Source of the DNA: Drosophila persimilis
Taxonomy: Eukaryota; Arthropoda; Insecta; Diptera; Drosophilidae
Direction of reading: 5' to 3'
DNA: 64,000 nt
Assembly: GCF_003286085.1 (NCBI RefSeq)
Contig: NW_020825288.1
Coordinates: forward strand, 19,592,001 to 19,656,000
Part shown: in pieces, positions 21,108-34,877 of the stretch
Layout of the letters: the number at the start of each line of letters is the position of its first letter
Position numbering within the stretch: the stretch's first letter is position 1
Notes under the pieces: model-generated
Database searches by the model: none
What the model was told of the DNA's origin: nothing
Seen by the model: the letters and a program-made list of their open reading frames with translations, nothing else
Position numbers and translations under genes: made by a program

Positions 21108-24100
21108 ATGTGGCACTGGAGTTTGCTGTGCATTTGCCTATTGGTGCCATTGGCAAGCTCAACGGGTAAGCCATGAAAAGATGTGTCCGGGTCTAGGAAA
21201 AATCTGTGAAAATTCCAATACCATACTCCTGTATCCCGGAGTACCAGACAGCTGTCAAAAGAGGCTGCACCCACTGAGAGCCAAAAATGGACCCAAAGAG
21301 AGTGAGAGCAGCGTCTGCGCACAAGTTTGTGTTGGGAAATTTGGAAAAGTTTGGGAAAAGATTGAGGCTTTGTTTTGGGAAATTCAGTCCTTACCCTTCA
21401 CCTTTCTTCTGCCCTGCTCTCACAGCTCCAGTGAGTTTTGAGGCCAATCCGGACACCAAGCGGCTATACGATGACTTGCTGAGCAACTACAATCGTTTGA
21501 TACGTCCCGTAGTGAACAACACGGAGACCCTGACGGTTTGGCTGGGTCTGAAGTTGTCTCAGCTGATTGAGGTGAACCTCAAGAACCAGGTGATGACCAC
21601 CAACCTATGGGTGAAACAGGTTAGTATTACAAATGGTCTTAAAACATACAGTTTCTAATGTTTAGTTTCGGATAGCGATGGTTCGATTACAAGTTACGTT
21701 GGGATCCAGAGGAGTATGGAGGCGTAGAGCAGCTTTATGTGCCCTCGGAACACATTTGGGTGCCCGACATTGTGCTCTACAATAACTGGGATGGCAACTA
21801 TGAGGTGAGTGTAAAAAATAACGGATATATTTTATTAACAACTCTTATTTTTCACTAACGTTCAGGTCACCCTGATGACCAAGGCCACGCTGAAGTACAC
21901 GGGTGAAGTGTTCTGGGAGCCGCCTGCTATTTACAAGTCTTCCTGTGAAATGAATGTGGAATATTTTCCATACGATGAACAAATTTGCTTCATGAAATTC
22001 GGTTCATGGACCTACAATGGGGCCCAAGTGGACTTGAAGCACCTAGATCAGGTGAGCACTACTCTCTTGAGTGCAGAAAATCTTTAATTATTATTTCAAA
22101 TTTGTATCAGATACCTGGCAGTAATCTTGTACAAGTGGGCATCGATCTAACCGAGTTCTATTTGTCCGTGGAGTGGGATATACTCGAAGTGCCAGCTACC
22201 AAAAATGAGGAGTACTATCCCGACACACTAGAGCCCTTTTCAGGTGAGTTCTGATTTATTTGAAGTAAATATTCATTCCAATGTTGTACTTCTTTGATGA
22301 TATAGATATAACCTTCAAGTTGACTATGCGTCGTAAGACATTATTCTATACTGTCAATCTGATTGTGCCCTGCGTGGCCCTGACATTCCTCACGGTGTTG
22401 GTGTTCTATTTGCCAAGCGATTCTGGCGAGAAGGTAACGGAGAAGGATACGTCGATGTGGAAATCTATACTCAGTCTCAGCTGAGTCTGAATTTTATATA
22501 TTGTTCTCAGAATGTGGCATGACTTCAGATATTTATCTAATGTAAAAATGTTAGTTTGAAATTTTTGCACTTAAAGTAGAATAGTTCTTTATATTTTGAG
22601 TTTTTGTAACTACTTTGTGAGATCTATCAAAACAAATCACTATTTTACACTGATTTCAAAGCACTTAAGTATTTCATACAATTATTTACATCAGCAAAAA
22701 ATACTACTTATCTCCTCTGAGAAACGAAACCTCAACCATACTTTAGATAAGCTACTATCTACCTCATATGCACATATCGGTCTACTTTCAATAGCTTTAA
22801 CTCTCACTATAATCCTTCTAGTCTGCTATCCCCAAAGCTGAGCTCTCAAAACACAAAAACTGTAAATTGGCTTTCAACGAAACTCGAAAACGAATTCTAA
22901 AAAGAACATATAACAAATCGTATCCGAGAAGAGCTCAACTTGCACTTCCTGCTCTTTCTAAACTATGACTTTTTCTATTTTATACTCAACTTCTTAACTA
23001 TTAGATGTTCCTTAATTCTATTAGATAGTCCCTAATGGTATCCATTAACTTATTAAATCTGAAACCGCAGCAGCGTCGCCCTCTGCATTCATCCAAGCAG
23101 CACACATATAATCGACGCCCCATATATCGCATATATGCCTTCTATTTTGCGTTGAATATCATTTGTGCTGTCTCCTGAGTAGTGAAATCTCATAACGTAA
23201 ATTTTCATCGATTTGATACCAATGCTCCATCGATATTCATATCGAAACGAAACGAATCGAATTGAATCGGATTCAGAATGTCAAAAAGCCACTCTCAAAA
23301 TTTTCCCATATATATCGCGTATCTGGAATAAAGCAGTGCGCGCACGCACACACACACACACACTCACTCACCCACTCACACACATGTAGGACACACCTGC
23401 ATACAGCACACGTACTCACAGTTACTCACAAAGCAACACGTAACAAACACGTAAAGGACTCGTGCAGTTGGTTGTTATTCTCGTATTCTTGTTGTCGTTG
23501 CCTTAGTGTTTGCTCGTTCATTCGTATCGCTCGCTTGCTCCAGTATCAGTACCAGTACCAGTAACTGCTCCGCCATTGATAGTTATACTCGTACATGTAC
23601 CAGATACCAACTCAATCATACTACTCGTAAGAATATCACCAGCCAGAGCTGTCAGTTAGTTTCTTCAGCATTTAAGGACTCTGGATAAGATGTGTTAAAT
23701 TCTTAACAACAAAGAAAGGGATCCCACGGCTTATTATAGTATTTCATGAAAAGCGAATTATTTCTGGAACCCGCATATAAATCTTATACTTTAACGAATC
23801 AATCGTGACTGCAATCAAAGACCATACAATTAGCAAGATGTTGCATGAGGCCATTGTTTTTGCTTTCTTGTGACCGACTTTTTCACGAAGACTGTGTATT
23901 TTGTTGTTAGATTCTTTGGACCGCAAAGTAAGTCTTTTCTGCCTCTCGTCAAAGACTGTGTTTATTATTGTTGTATTGTGGGGACCGACTCAGCTGCCTA
24001 TCAAGGCATTGACCAACAGATAAAGCCGATTAGAGGCGAAGCTCCAATACTCGGAACTCCTATGCCACGAAGCATCGAACGAATTCCTGATGCAATATCT

Positions 24101-27100
24101 TGGTATTTTTTGAATTTGATATCATTAAGTTGATTGATGCTATTGAGATATTATATTATGAATTTCTGTATTTTGAAAAATCTGGCAAAATGATGGAAGC
24201 TTCTGTATTGCTATGCAACAAAAATATATCACAATCAAAATCAGATCGCGTTTAGAAATGAAATGAAAACGATTGTATTGTTGTTCCTTGTTCATAGTTA
24301 CACTGTAAGTTTATTGTGATTGATAGAATAATTTCTCATAGGATACCATACAACGAGTACATGAAAACTTTACCCAAGCCAAAGATAAACTCTGCAAAAT
24401 ACGAGTTCCCTTAGCTTGATCTATGACCTCTACGCCACACACACATACCCAACGCATACCCATACCAGTATACAGAAAGTTCACGTGTAAACGTAGTGAA
24501 ATGCGCTTTGTTGATTTGTTTTTTTTTTTGGTGTTGATTGTTTTCGTGTAAACTTGAAATGATTGATGGATGTAATTGTGTAGGGTCGTGGCAGGGGTTA
24601 CATGGAGCTGGTGTGGGTCCTTGGCTTGCTTACAGCATACGCGATGCTGTCCTTACGCATACTTTGATTATAGTTTCCTTATTGGAAAACAGTTGGTTAT
24701 ATTTAAATTTGATTACTTTTTAGTTGTTGAGTTAAAAAATTATGTTCAATTAGTAATCGATATGCAATTGCCTAACTTAATTCAAACAAATTGTGGTATT
24801 TGTATTTTTATTTTCGTTGCTGTTCTGTGCTTTTTGTTGTTGTTGGTTGACTGTTTGTTTAATTGTTTGTTGTTTTTTTGTATTGCCGTTGAGTCGAACA
24901 TCGGTTCGATTCAGTGGTTCAGGGGCCAGGGGGGCTTCTGGAAAGTTTGAGCTATCGAAAGGAAGACATTGTGTACGAAATTTTGTTGACAGGTTACGTT
25001 ATGTATTTCAATACTTGTGTCGTTGACCGTGTTCTTCTTGTTGTTGGCCGAAATTATTCCGCCGACCTCGTTGGCAGTGCCTCTGCTGGGCAAGTATCTA
25101 CTCTTTACCATGATACTCGTCTCCCTGTCCGTCTGGACAACTGTGTGTGTGCTCAACATACACTTCAGGTGAGTCAATCAATGCCCCCAGCGGTCCCCAG
25201 CTAATTGCCATCCGGCACAGATCTCCCTCGACGCACAACATGTCCCCAATGGTGCGGAAACTGTTCCTGCACTTTATGCCAAAACTGATGATGATGCGCC
25301 GGACCCAGTACACACTGCCCGACTACGACGACTCCACGCCCAGCAATGGCTACACCAACGAGATCGATGTGCGGTAAGTCAGAGGTCTCCTCTCCAAATT
25401 GAAAGCAAACACTTGACTCCGCAGCATTCCTTCCCCTTTCCATATGTGCGGTCTCTGCTTTTTCGCAGGGACAGCATCAGCGACTTTCCCAGCGAGTTTA
25501 AGGACAGCCAGGATGGCGCTTACGATAATGGCATGCAGAACTCTGTGGGTGAGTGCGGCGCGGCGATATCTAGCCATAAAATACACAAATATTTTGCAAA
25601 CCCGCGGGCCCCAAAAATTGAAATGAAATATAACCAAAAAAAAAAGAACTAAGCAAATAATGCAATAAAATGACAAAAAATAAGGCAAAATCCCCATGAG
25701 AGGAATGTGAGGAGAGGATGATGCGACGCTTTGATGACAAATAACGCTTACGCGGTCCAAAGCCAAACATGGACATGGCAGTGTCGTAGGTCCTGGGCGC
25801 GGAAGGGGACTCTTCAACTGATTTATGTTGTTCTCCCAATCACATTCATGTCAGATTATACCCCTTTGGGCTGGGTCCTACGCCCCTGCGCCACTGAGTG
25901 TTGCCATGTTTGTTGTTTATGAGCAAGTGTCTGCGTACAGGATCATAAAACAAGCCAAGCGAAAACAAAAAAACTCTGCAATCGACATACATACATATGT
26001 ACATAAGGATGTTTTTATGAACCTTCTCTGTATAGTGTATAAAATGACAGGAAAATGACGAACAGCGTTGACAAATAGATTAAACAATAAACTAATGTTA
26101 TATGTCATTGCATTTGATGGGATGCTCAGATAAAAAATGCATCGATGAATGCAGTACGATTCTTACCCTTAGGAAGGTGATAAGAAACCTGCTTGATATG
26201 TTCGAAACTTTTCTAAACGAAAGCTAATCGTAGCTAACCTTCATTTGTTACTTTAAATTATCCCTAGTCTCGAATGACACTGGAAACATCTAAAAGCAAG
26301 AATATATTGCTTAAAGCTACTCCGCATATCATTTTAAATTTAGAATTTAATATCTTTAAGAAAGCTTAAAGCCCCCACACCCTAAGGAATATATGTACAG
26401 TTACATACATATACCACTCAAGTCCAAAAGCATAGATAATCATTGGTGGGCATAATTAAGTTTTTCTCGTAGGAAGTCCCATTGCCTTGAGGCGGTGCTC
26501 ATATAGGTCAAAATATTTCTTTACTCAAGCACAAACAACACGTACACACACACACACACACATGGTATATCTTTAGCCATATAGCCCATGGGGAGATATC
26601 TACTTGATTCTCCCATTTATTTATTATTCCAATATTTTATTTCAATTTTTGCGCAATTTCATGGCGGAAACTTGACAGATTCTGACAATGTGATACCGCG
26701 CAACTTAACACCCGAAGTGCTGCAGGCGTTGCGTGCGGTCAGATTTATTGCGCAGCATATCAAGGATGCCGACAAGGATAACGAGGTGGGTACACACCAC
26801 CACCAGCACCACCACCATCTCCCTGGTCCACTGTCCCACATCCCATATCCCATCACCATTCACTTCTCTCCAGCCTCATGCTTATTTTTGTTGCCCATTT
26901 TTATTGACGGGACCACACCACTCCTCGAGAAGCAGCGGATAAAAGATGGCTGTACTGTACTGGAGTGGAATGGAGTGGAGGGGCGTCCTCGTAGAATCCT
27001 TGAAGCTGTTATTGTTTGGATTGCCATATTTGCGGCGTCTGGCTGGAGCTTTTTCGCCTCTTTTTTTTGTATTGTTTATTACCCTCAACTTCGACTTGAA

Positions 27101-27559
27101 TGCATTGGACGGAAGAGCCGAGTCCCGAATGTGCAGCAAACAATTGTAAAATATTAAATCATAACTTTATATTTTTATTGCGCCTCAAGTTTATTGAGAG
27201 GCAGCCGCCGCAAAACAATATTTTATTATCCCCCAAAATATAAAACCAATTTCATTCAGCCCCCAAAAATGATACGGCAAATGATATTAAAAATCTACTT
27301 TTTATTATTTCATGCCGCCCCCCGACCGCCGCCGACCATCCAGATTGTGGAGGATTGGAAATTCGTGTCGATGGTGCTGGATCGTTTCTTCCTCTGGCTC
27401 TTCACGCTGTCCTGCGTGTTCGGGACCTTTGCCATCATCTGCCAGTCCCCGTCGCTCTACGACACCCGCGCGCCAATCGACCGCCAGCTGAGCGAGATTC
27501 CGCTGCGGAAAAACAATTTCATGTTGCCCCCGGACATTGTCCGGCAGGTCCTCACCTAA
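21108..27559 (+). CDS. nAChRbeta2: Nicotinic acetylcholine receptor beta2 subunit (non-alpha)
   Basis: Eleven coding exons encode 519 residues: 21108-21165, 21426-21619, 21676-21804, 21866-22051, 22111-22243, 22306-22433, 24993-25168, 25221-25373, 25469-25548, 26679-26785, 27344-27559. The order is a signal peptide (1-~19), the ligand-binding domain, a 13-residue Cys-loop (C154, C168), M1 (~246-269), M2 (~276-298, [14 protein letters not shown]), M3 (~308-330), a cytoplasmic loop and M4 (~457-480). Loop C reads [11 protein letters not shown] with no vicinal cysteine pair, so this is a complementary subunit. It matches D. melanogaster SBD/nAChRbeta2 closely and has the same length. It forms part of cation-selective acetylcholine-gated channels at neuronal synapses. 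Intron 6 (2.6 kb) splits M1 from M2. Drosophila nAChR beta transcripts are known A-to-I editing targets. Confidence 0.96.
22434..24992 (+). other. Intron 6 of nAChRbeta2
   Basis: The largest intron of the gene, AT-rich, with a CA/CACT tract (23336-23384), a GTACCA/ATCAGT repeat (~23542-23562) and a short tandem duplication near 23889/23953. A minus-strand micro-ORF with a hydrophobic start lies at 23744-23851 (see findings). No extra receptor exon was recognised. Confidence 0.5.
25549..26678 (+). other. Intron 9 of nAChRbeta2
   Basis: A 1.1-kb intron in the part coding for the cytoplasmic loop. It contains a CA microsatellite (26544-26562) and AT-rich sequence. No gene is seen inside. Confidence 0.5.
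26786..27343 (+). other. Intron 10 of nAChRbeta2
   Basis: A 0.56-kb intron before the M4 exon. It opens with a CACCAC-rich stretch (26797-26818) and otherwise shows no feature. Confidence 0.5.
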
Positions 27560-27830
27560 TTGGGCGTCCACAGATCACGAATGATGGAAAATCCAGCTAA
27601 AGTTAACAATTCTTGGAAGCCTCCTTACACAGAATGCAATCAAATCAAGTTTTCCAATGAATATTGCATGTCGATGTTATGTTATTAATGTTTAACAATC
27701 AGCAATATTATTAAATTAAACTAAACTAGAAGCACTATAAAAGTAAATTGATTCTATAATAATTCATTCGATAAGCAATACAATTTATTTCCTTTGGTTG
27801 GTTTTTGTGGTTCATCCTTGGAGGATGGTT

Positions 27831-27843
27831 AATAAAGAATAAA
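27831..27843 (+). terminator. Polyadenylation signals of nAChRbeta2
   Basis: Two close AATAAA hexamers at 27831-27836 and 27838-27843, about 270 bases beyond the stop codon, followed by a TTGT/GT-containing stretch. Confidence 0.5.
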
Positions 27844-29480
27844 ATTGACAAACTTGTCTCAAGTTCTCGCTTATTCTGAGGAGCCCAGCTTTTGTAAATT
27901 TATTTAATATGTACATAAATATATTTTCCAGCTGCTATCAGACCGAACCACAAGGACATCTGTTCTGGCTCCTACTGATTGTCTGGTGTTAATTTTCAAT
28001 TAAGAGATGACTTTTCATAAAAGTTGTTGGGGGAAATAAAACGTTTTTGGTGGGGCGGCTAAGAATATGGCAAGAAGTTTCGCATTTGCTATGTCAAACA
28101 GACATTGTGCATACGCCACGTTGGCTGCCTAAATAATTTGCAGTATCATTTATTTGACTCCCACTCGTACTCTCACCCGTTTTGCCTTCGCATTCGCCTT
28201 TGTCTCTGTCTCTGTCTCTGTCGCTTCACTTGTCTGACTGGCTGCCGCATTAAATTAGAAAGTTGAAATCTCTCTGGCCTCGCATTCATCAACATGTGTA
28301 GGTCCTGGCAAAGCAAAAGACTTTCTTTCTTTTCGGCACTGTCAACAGACATAATTTTGTGAGCTCCTTGACTGGCAGGGACGGTGGGGGATAACATCAT
28401 ACACAAATGTGTTGATGAAGAAAAAGATGGGAGCTGTATGCCAAAGGTCGAGGCTTAAACACTCTACGGAAGAAAGAAATTGAAGCTTCAGCAGGAAGCT
28501 TGAGGAAAACACCCGGAAAAAGTAGCGTATAGATAAGGGTTTCATTACATTATATTTCATACAAATTTCCTTATACCCTTTCAGGCATAAGTGTGCTCCA
28601 GATATTATTAAGATTTGCTTAAGGATTCCGTGCTGTGCCCCCACCCTCGATCTTAATGTCGTTTGCTGCGTTTCCTTGTTGTACTTTATTTCATTTTTGG
28701 TGATTTTTTTTTTTGTTCTTGTTTTGTTTGTTGGCAGTTTTAAATTAGAAAAGTTTTTGCCAGATTTTTGTTTTACATTTTTCATATTTTCTACGGGCCG
28801 TGCGCATGTTGTGTCGCTGCTGTCCCTACTGCTGCCGTTGTTCCCAGTGTTTTGGTGTGTCAGTGCGTCACATGCGTAGCAGCTCCAAGAGTCGCCGGCT
28901 CCATCTCCATCTCCATCAGCCTGAACGGCATTCGTGGGACCCATCCCCGGCACCGGCTGAGCTGAGGAGCTGCGAACTCAGGCGAAGTATGTCATGTTAA
29001 TTTCTATTTGTTTGCCATGCAGAGTCCGGAGTCCTGAGCTCTACGCAAATCCACTAACAGTGCAGACCAGCCAGAGAACAACCCCCTCCATAAGCAAATT
29101 ATCCAATAAGTGAATCTAAAAACTGCACAGTGGGAAAATATTAATGAGATATGAAATAGAGTTCTAGAGTTCATGAGGCCATCGTGCCCACACCTGGCAG
29201 TGTTCACTGTAATGGTATTTGCATAAAGCCGCAAAGTATGCAACACATTTTCGGGGCTCAAGTTAAAGTTCAGCAAAGCACAAAACAATATGCAAATTTT
29301 GCCCCGACTCTTACTTCTAGACAAAAGGAAAACAACAAAAAAAAAGGGGCATCGAGAAGGTTCTTGGGTCAGAGCAAACGACTTTTTTTCTATGTGCCAT
29401 CCCTTCAGTTTCAGCTGCATGTGTTAAGCAACTGTTAAGTGACTTAAGCCCAGTTTACACGCTCAATTACACCACAAGGA

Positions 29481-29723
29481 GCAGCAACAGCAGCAGCAGC
29501 AGCAACATCAACAGCTATGGCAGCAGGAGTAGGAACAGGGAAGGCAAGAGCGAAAGGGATGTCATGTCCCTGGTAGCTAATTAAAAAACGAGTTGCGCAA
29601 CGGAAATCAAAACCATAAACTGTGCTGCCGCAAAGGAAACGCAGCTGAAGCTGTGTTGCAAGAGCCAGAGTTCGGGCCAAGATTGAATCGAGTCTAGCGA
29701 GCTGCTGCTGCTGCTGCTGCTGG
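29481..29723. repeat. Two triplet tracts, CAG then CTG
   Basis: A (CAG/CAA)n tract at 29481-29514 and a (CTG)n tract at 29699-29723 face each other across ~185 bases, giving an inverted pair of triplet repeats in non-coding DNA. Confidence 0.7.
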
Positions 29724-31288
29724 TGCAAACGGCGCCCAGGAGAATCACGTGCGAGGCCAAGTTTGGCCAACCAACTAACCCACACAAATACACACCAGCA
29801 TCAGCTCCAGAACCAGCACCAGCACACACACACCCGTAAACACTCTCCAAAATGCACTCGTGTGTCGCCATGTCCGGCGGCGTGACAGCAGAAACTATAT
29901 TCCGAAACCAGAGAATTGCTACATTTGACCAGAGGCACGTCAATTAGAGTTTAAAGGGGGGCGTGGCCGATGTGTGAATGACTTTGATGTGCCACCGGGG
30001 GGTCACAGGAGGGGATGCCCTCCCCTTACAGGAGCTTAGGAGGGGGTGGTGGCAAGGCCACAGCGGGTGGCTGGCCTCATTTTCAGTTTGGTTATTTATT
30101 TAATTTGAAAGCAATTCTTTGTTTGTTTCTGTTTCTGTTTCGGGTTTCTGTGGGTGTTTCGGGCATAAGCCGCCAGCGATTTCTGTTCTGTTCGAGTTTT
30201 GAATGATTGTTGGGGCTGTTTAGGCAGCCATTAACCCGTATGTGGGTTCAGGGGCAAATACATACTATAGGCACAAACTGTTGGTGAAAGTTTGTCTGCT
30301 AAGCCAGCAGAAAAAACAAGTAGGCTGTAAGTTATTCTAAAATACAGATCTCCCAAACTGTTTTGGACCCTGTACATATAACCAAAACCTAACTAAATCT
30401 ATCTAAATTTTAAAGCACAATGACCTAATGTAACTTTAAATAAAATTTCTGACCGTACTCAATCTGAAAATAATGAACCGAGAGCTAACAAAATCGTACT
30501 TTAACTAACCGAAACGGGGGAAAAAACGGCAACCAGCCTAACGAATGCGAAAAAGTGTTTACAGAATGCCACATTCTGTGCCTTTCCATCAAAATCTAAT
30601 TTCAAGTTAATCTGTGGTCAGACGTACTTACTTAACTTGATTTCAATGAATTGTGTGGGGTCATTGCTAGGTTAAAATAGTTAAGTCTCGGGTCTGTTTT
30701 CGAGTCTAAAGTTCATTTCGAATGATCCAGGGCAAAACCAACAAGAAACATATGAGTATGCAATGATAAATTACAAAATGGCTGCCTATGGCAATGGCAT
30801 GTGTGTGTTTCTGTGGTGTGTGCGACCCACTCCCAGGCAGTGGCCACAAAGGCCATTTTGTTGTTATTAAGTTTGGCTTGAGCCATTTTTTTTAGACAGC
30901 TGCACATGGCTTTTGTCTATGTGGGGCAGAGAGCAGCGCGCAGGAGGCTCGACAGTTGTAGACTGCGTGAAATTAATGATGCGCCAAAGTTGGGCTTTTT
31001 CCCGGGGCTGGCTTCGTTCATCTTCCTCATTGTTGTGCAGTCGAAACGGCAACGAGAGATGTCCACAAAATGTAGGACTAAAGACACTTTTATTAATAGT
31101 CCTGGTACGTGGTCACGATTAACTGCCATTTTACGCACTCGCACTCGCACTCGTCCTGCCACTCGTCGCACCGTACCGCATGCTCCAAATGGCCGATGGG
31201 CGGTCTTAGCCTTTTTGAAAGCTTTTTGCTGTTGCGTAAGTCAGAAAGTCCCATCTCTACCGCGCTCTCCCCCTTCTCTGTGGCTATC

Positions 31289-31317
31289 TGTGTGTGTGTG
31301 TGTGTGTGTGCGTGTGT
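31289..31317. repeat. TG dinucleotide microsatellite
   Basis: Eleven uninterrupted TG units and a CG interruption followed by a few more. Confidence 0.8.
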
Positions 31318-33177
31318 AATCTGCGTGGGATTTGGACACGACTTTACTTAAGTTCATAAAAATTCTATTAAAGGCGAAAAAGCTTAGCTTAGGGGCTTCG
31401 TTCCGTTCCTTTTGCATGCCAAAGCAGTTAGCGTTCTGCAATCCATAATCGACTAGATCTTTGATGAGAGAGCCTTTAATAATTATATACACATAATATT
31501 CTCCCGACCATTTCTTATACCATCTCCCGACTCTGTTGGTTCGTTCCTTTTTGTTTTAATGAGAAACTCCATCTAAAACTACAATCGCTTATTCTTTAGC
31601 GTTATAGGGGGCGATTTCGAGGCCGGAACAGCTGCATGATTGAAGAGCCCGTCGTCTATGGCATTGTCCTTCTGCTATTGCTCTGGCGCTCCTGTTTCGC
31701 CCGGAACAATCAGAGTCAACTGCTTTTAATAACATTTTTCACTGTGGCATCTTCTCTGTTCCACACCTACTGCTCCGTCTCGTCTGTTTTCTGCTTTTGT
31801 CTTTCGGTGTTTTTTTGTCGCTTAAGTGGGGAGCCCCGGCGCTGTCAAGTGATGCTGGTGCTGCTGCTGCCACGCCCACCGCCTTTGCCCAGCCGCCCAC
31901 CATTTTACATGACATTTTAAATTTACGATTTACATTAAATGGCGCAATGCAAAAGCAACAACGGGCAGGGAAGGGAAGGGAAGGTAGGGGAAAAAAGTAC
32001 GCCGAGTGGTTGTAAAATGAAATTGCTCAGCCGCTTCAAGGAGGCTCTGGCTCAGATGCTCTGCTCTGCTCTGCTCGACCACCCAGCAATCCATCCATCC
32101 GTGCCACCTCTCCCGGACCGACTCCTTCTTTGGGCTCGTTCGCCGGTTGTCTACCCGTCCTCGAAATACAGTTAAAAACCAATTTCGTGTATGTAAAATA
32201 TATCAACTATATATTTAAGTGGCTCTCCTGTGCCTGTGCCCGCCTTTATTTGTATTCTTTCCTACTTGTCGCTTGTCAGGGATAAATGCATTAGCGGACG
32301 TAACAATTTACACATTAAGGCGTGACAAAGGGGCGTGCACCAGGGGTATGGTAACAGGTAATATATGAGAGTGGCATTGGGGTAGGGATGCTGGGGTTGG
32401 GATTGGGATTGGCATTGGGATTTGGGTTGAAACACATTAAGGATAGGAAATCTATTTGGGTGTAGGCTCAGCTCGAAATCTGTTTGAACAATCACATAAA
32501 TTCGATGGGAAATAGAGGGTCAAAGAGTAATGAGTCATGATATTTGTTTATTAAACTCATAGGAAATAGCTTTATTATTGTGAAAATTGAATCCCCTTCG
32601 TAAGCTGAGGAAATAATATTAAACTCCCATGGAGATATATCCTTTCGATGTCATTAATTATTCCTTTTGAGTCCTCTAGTCTGTAGCATCTGATAAAAGT
32701 CATAATATTTCAGCGAGTTGCCCATATAAATCTACGCCAACGACTAATTAAACTTTGGGGTCCAGAATTTTGTTTTTATGATGATTCCTGATGAGCCGAC
32801 CCCGCCCCCTCCCAAAAAAATGCTGGCAGTCAAATAAATAGTTGTTTCGTCTTGTTTTGTTACTTCTTCCACACACACACAACCACACACACGCACACTC
32901 TGACAGACAGGCAGCACACCTGTCCGCACACTTGACGGGTATTTCCGTTTCCGTTATGCGAAAAGTTTTTTTTTGGAAGAGCCTAAGTCGTCCTAGCCCC
33001 TTACAATTTTCGTGTTGTCGAAGTTGTTGAGGGGAGAAAGTTTCACGCTTAACATTTGCGCCGCGCAAAAGTTGAAAAGTTTATCCCAACACACAGCCCA
33101 GGGACGGGTGGACTTATGGCCAGGGCTGAGGCCCAGGCTGAGGCTGACTAACTAACTGACAGACACCTGTACAGTGT

Positions 33178-33198
33178 ACACACACACACACACACACA
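33178..33198. repeat. CA dinucleotide microsatellite
   Basis: About ten CA units in intergenic DNA. Confidence 0.75.
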
Positions 33199-34852
33199 GA
33201 CATGTAGATGTACGAGTATATGTTTGTATGCTGATTAGCGTGGGCCGTGATTAAGGCGAAGGCGAAGGTAAACGTGCCAAAGGCTTAGGCTGAGGCCGAT
33301 GGTTGAGAGGGTAGCGGGGCAAACTGGCGCTTAATTAAATTTAACAGCTGCTTAATTGCACTCATGCCAGTGGGCGGCGGCGGTGTTGGGGGCATGGCTA
33401 GGCCACATTATTGCCGCTGCCGTTCCTATTAATAATTTTGACCAAGAACGCTAATGAGCCAAACTCCAGCTATCTTCAGCCAGCTCTGACTTCGACTTCG
33501 ACTTGGAGTTCAAGTTCGAGTCAAGTTTTTCAATTTGTATAAAAAATACATCAGCCTCTCGGCAGCGGGCATAACCATTTAACCATAGAGTTTGCGCTTT
33601 TCAAATGTAATTAATTTTTGTTCGCCTAAGAGTGCCCTTCGGGGAAGCAATTTACGCCAGAAAGTGCACTAACTCCAGTAAGATGTGGAGCTGGATAGTT
33701 GGTGGGGGGAAAGGGGGTAGAGTGTAGATTTACAAAAAGATTTAAATGGCCAAGAAATGTTTATCTTACAAAGGTTTCCAAAATATATTTGTCGATGGAT
33801 GGATTATCAAATTACTTACAAAAACGGATAAAAGAAATACCGATTAATCCTTAGAATTCAATGCATATAGAGATGTTTTTTCTTCAATACCTTTTCAATG
33901 GAAAATACTAAAACAATAAATAGATAAACACCTCCGATTGTCTTTGATTAGTGGACATTTGTAGATCATCATTTTCACTTTCATTACCAGCGTTTAGGGT
34001 ATTTGCACTGTACCAATCTTTGGGGCAACTTTCCTCAGCCTTTGGGTGCTTTCATTTATCATCGTATGCTGGGCACTTTCTCGTCCTGTCTGTTCGTTTC
34101 ATTTTCGCCGCCTTGCCTCAATTTCTGGCCAGTGGCAGAGGCTATTAATTTCGCGTCAATTAAAAATTAAGCCAATTATTTGTGCCTGCCCCGGGGCTGG
34201 GCTCTGGACTGGCTCTACTCTGTCCGGCCTTCACAACAGACCTTGTTCTGAGTCCTCTTTTCCTTTCCTTTCCGTCCGTTTCGTTTCCTTTTCTTGTCGT
34301 TCCTTTGCTTTCCCTTGACTGCATTCGAAGTCCATTAGGGCTTCATTTGTTTTTAATGCTGTGTAACCTTTGCCTTTGCCAGAAACGAAAATAGCATAAA
34401 ATAAAAGACAACCAAAAAAAGAACGCGAAATTTCTAAGTTGGCACTTTCACGGTTTCGTTTTGAGACTCGGACGGCATCTCCGGTTCGTGTCGCTTCGGT
34501 GCCAGGGTCGCGCCCGCCGTTTATTGGCTAATTTAATTTGCATGTCTTGCGTTTGGGCAATTAATCAGCGGAAACAGCTGTCCGTCGCTTTAACCCTTTG
34601 CCACCCATTACCCATCCTGGATGCTGGCCTGCTTTTCTTCTTTTCATAGAATTTTTCTGTTGGCCTTATTTCTCGTTGTAGTCGCTTTTTCGGCACTTTA
34701 TATTGTGCTCTTTGTATTGTGTAATCCTTGTCTTGCTATTCCTTATTGAATTACATGCCACGCCCACTGTGACTGATGCCTCCTGCCCTGTGCCCTTCGG
34801 CTTTTAATTGCATTTTCCTTGGGCACAAATGCAACACTCAAGTGGCTCCCGA

Positions 34853-34877
34853 CTGCTGCTGCTGCTGCTGCTGCTGC
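34853..34877. repeat. CTG triplet microsatellite
   Basis: Eight CTG units in non-coding sequence. Confidence 0.75.

Noticed and set aside
24560-24670. Possible extra exon in nAChRbeta2 intron 6
   Set aside because: An open frame and a small ACAGCAT/ATGCTGT hairpin are present, but there is no receptor-like sequence and the flanking exons already join in frame across M1-M2.
24899-24915. tRNA B-box-like GGTTCGATTC
   Set aside because: No matching A-box or foldable cloverleaf around it; similar words at 10680 and 40143 also fail.
28342-28953. 203-codon minus-strand open frame
   Set aside because: Composition is random and polar with no domain, it starts in simple sequence, and there is no sign of splice or poly(A) structure.
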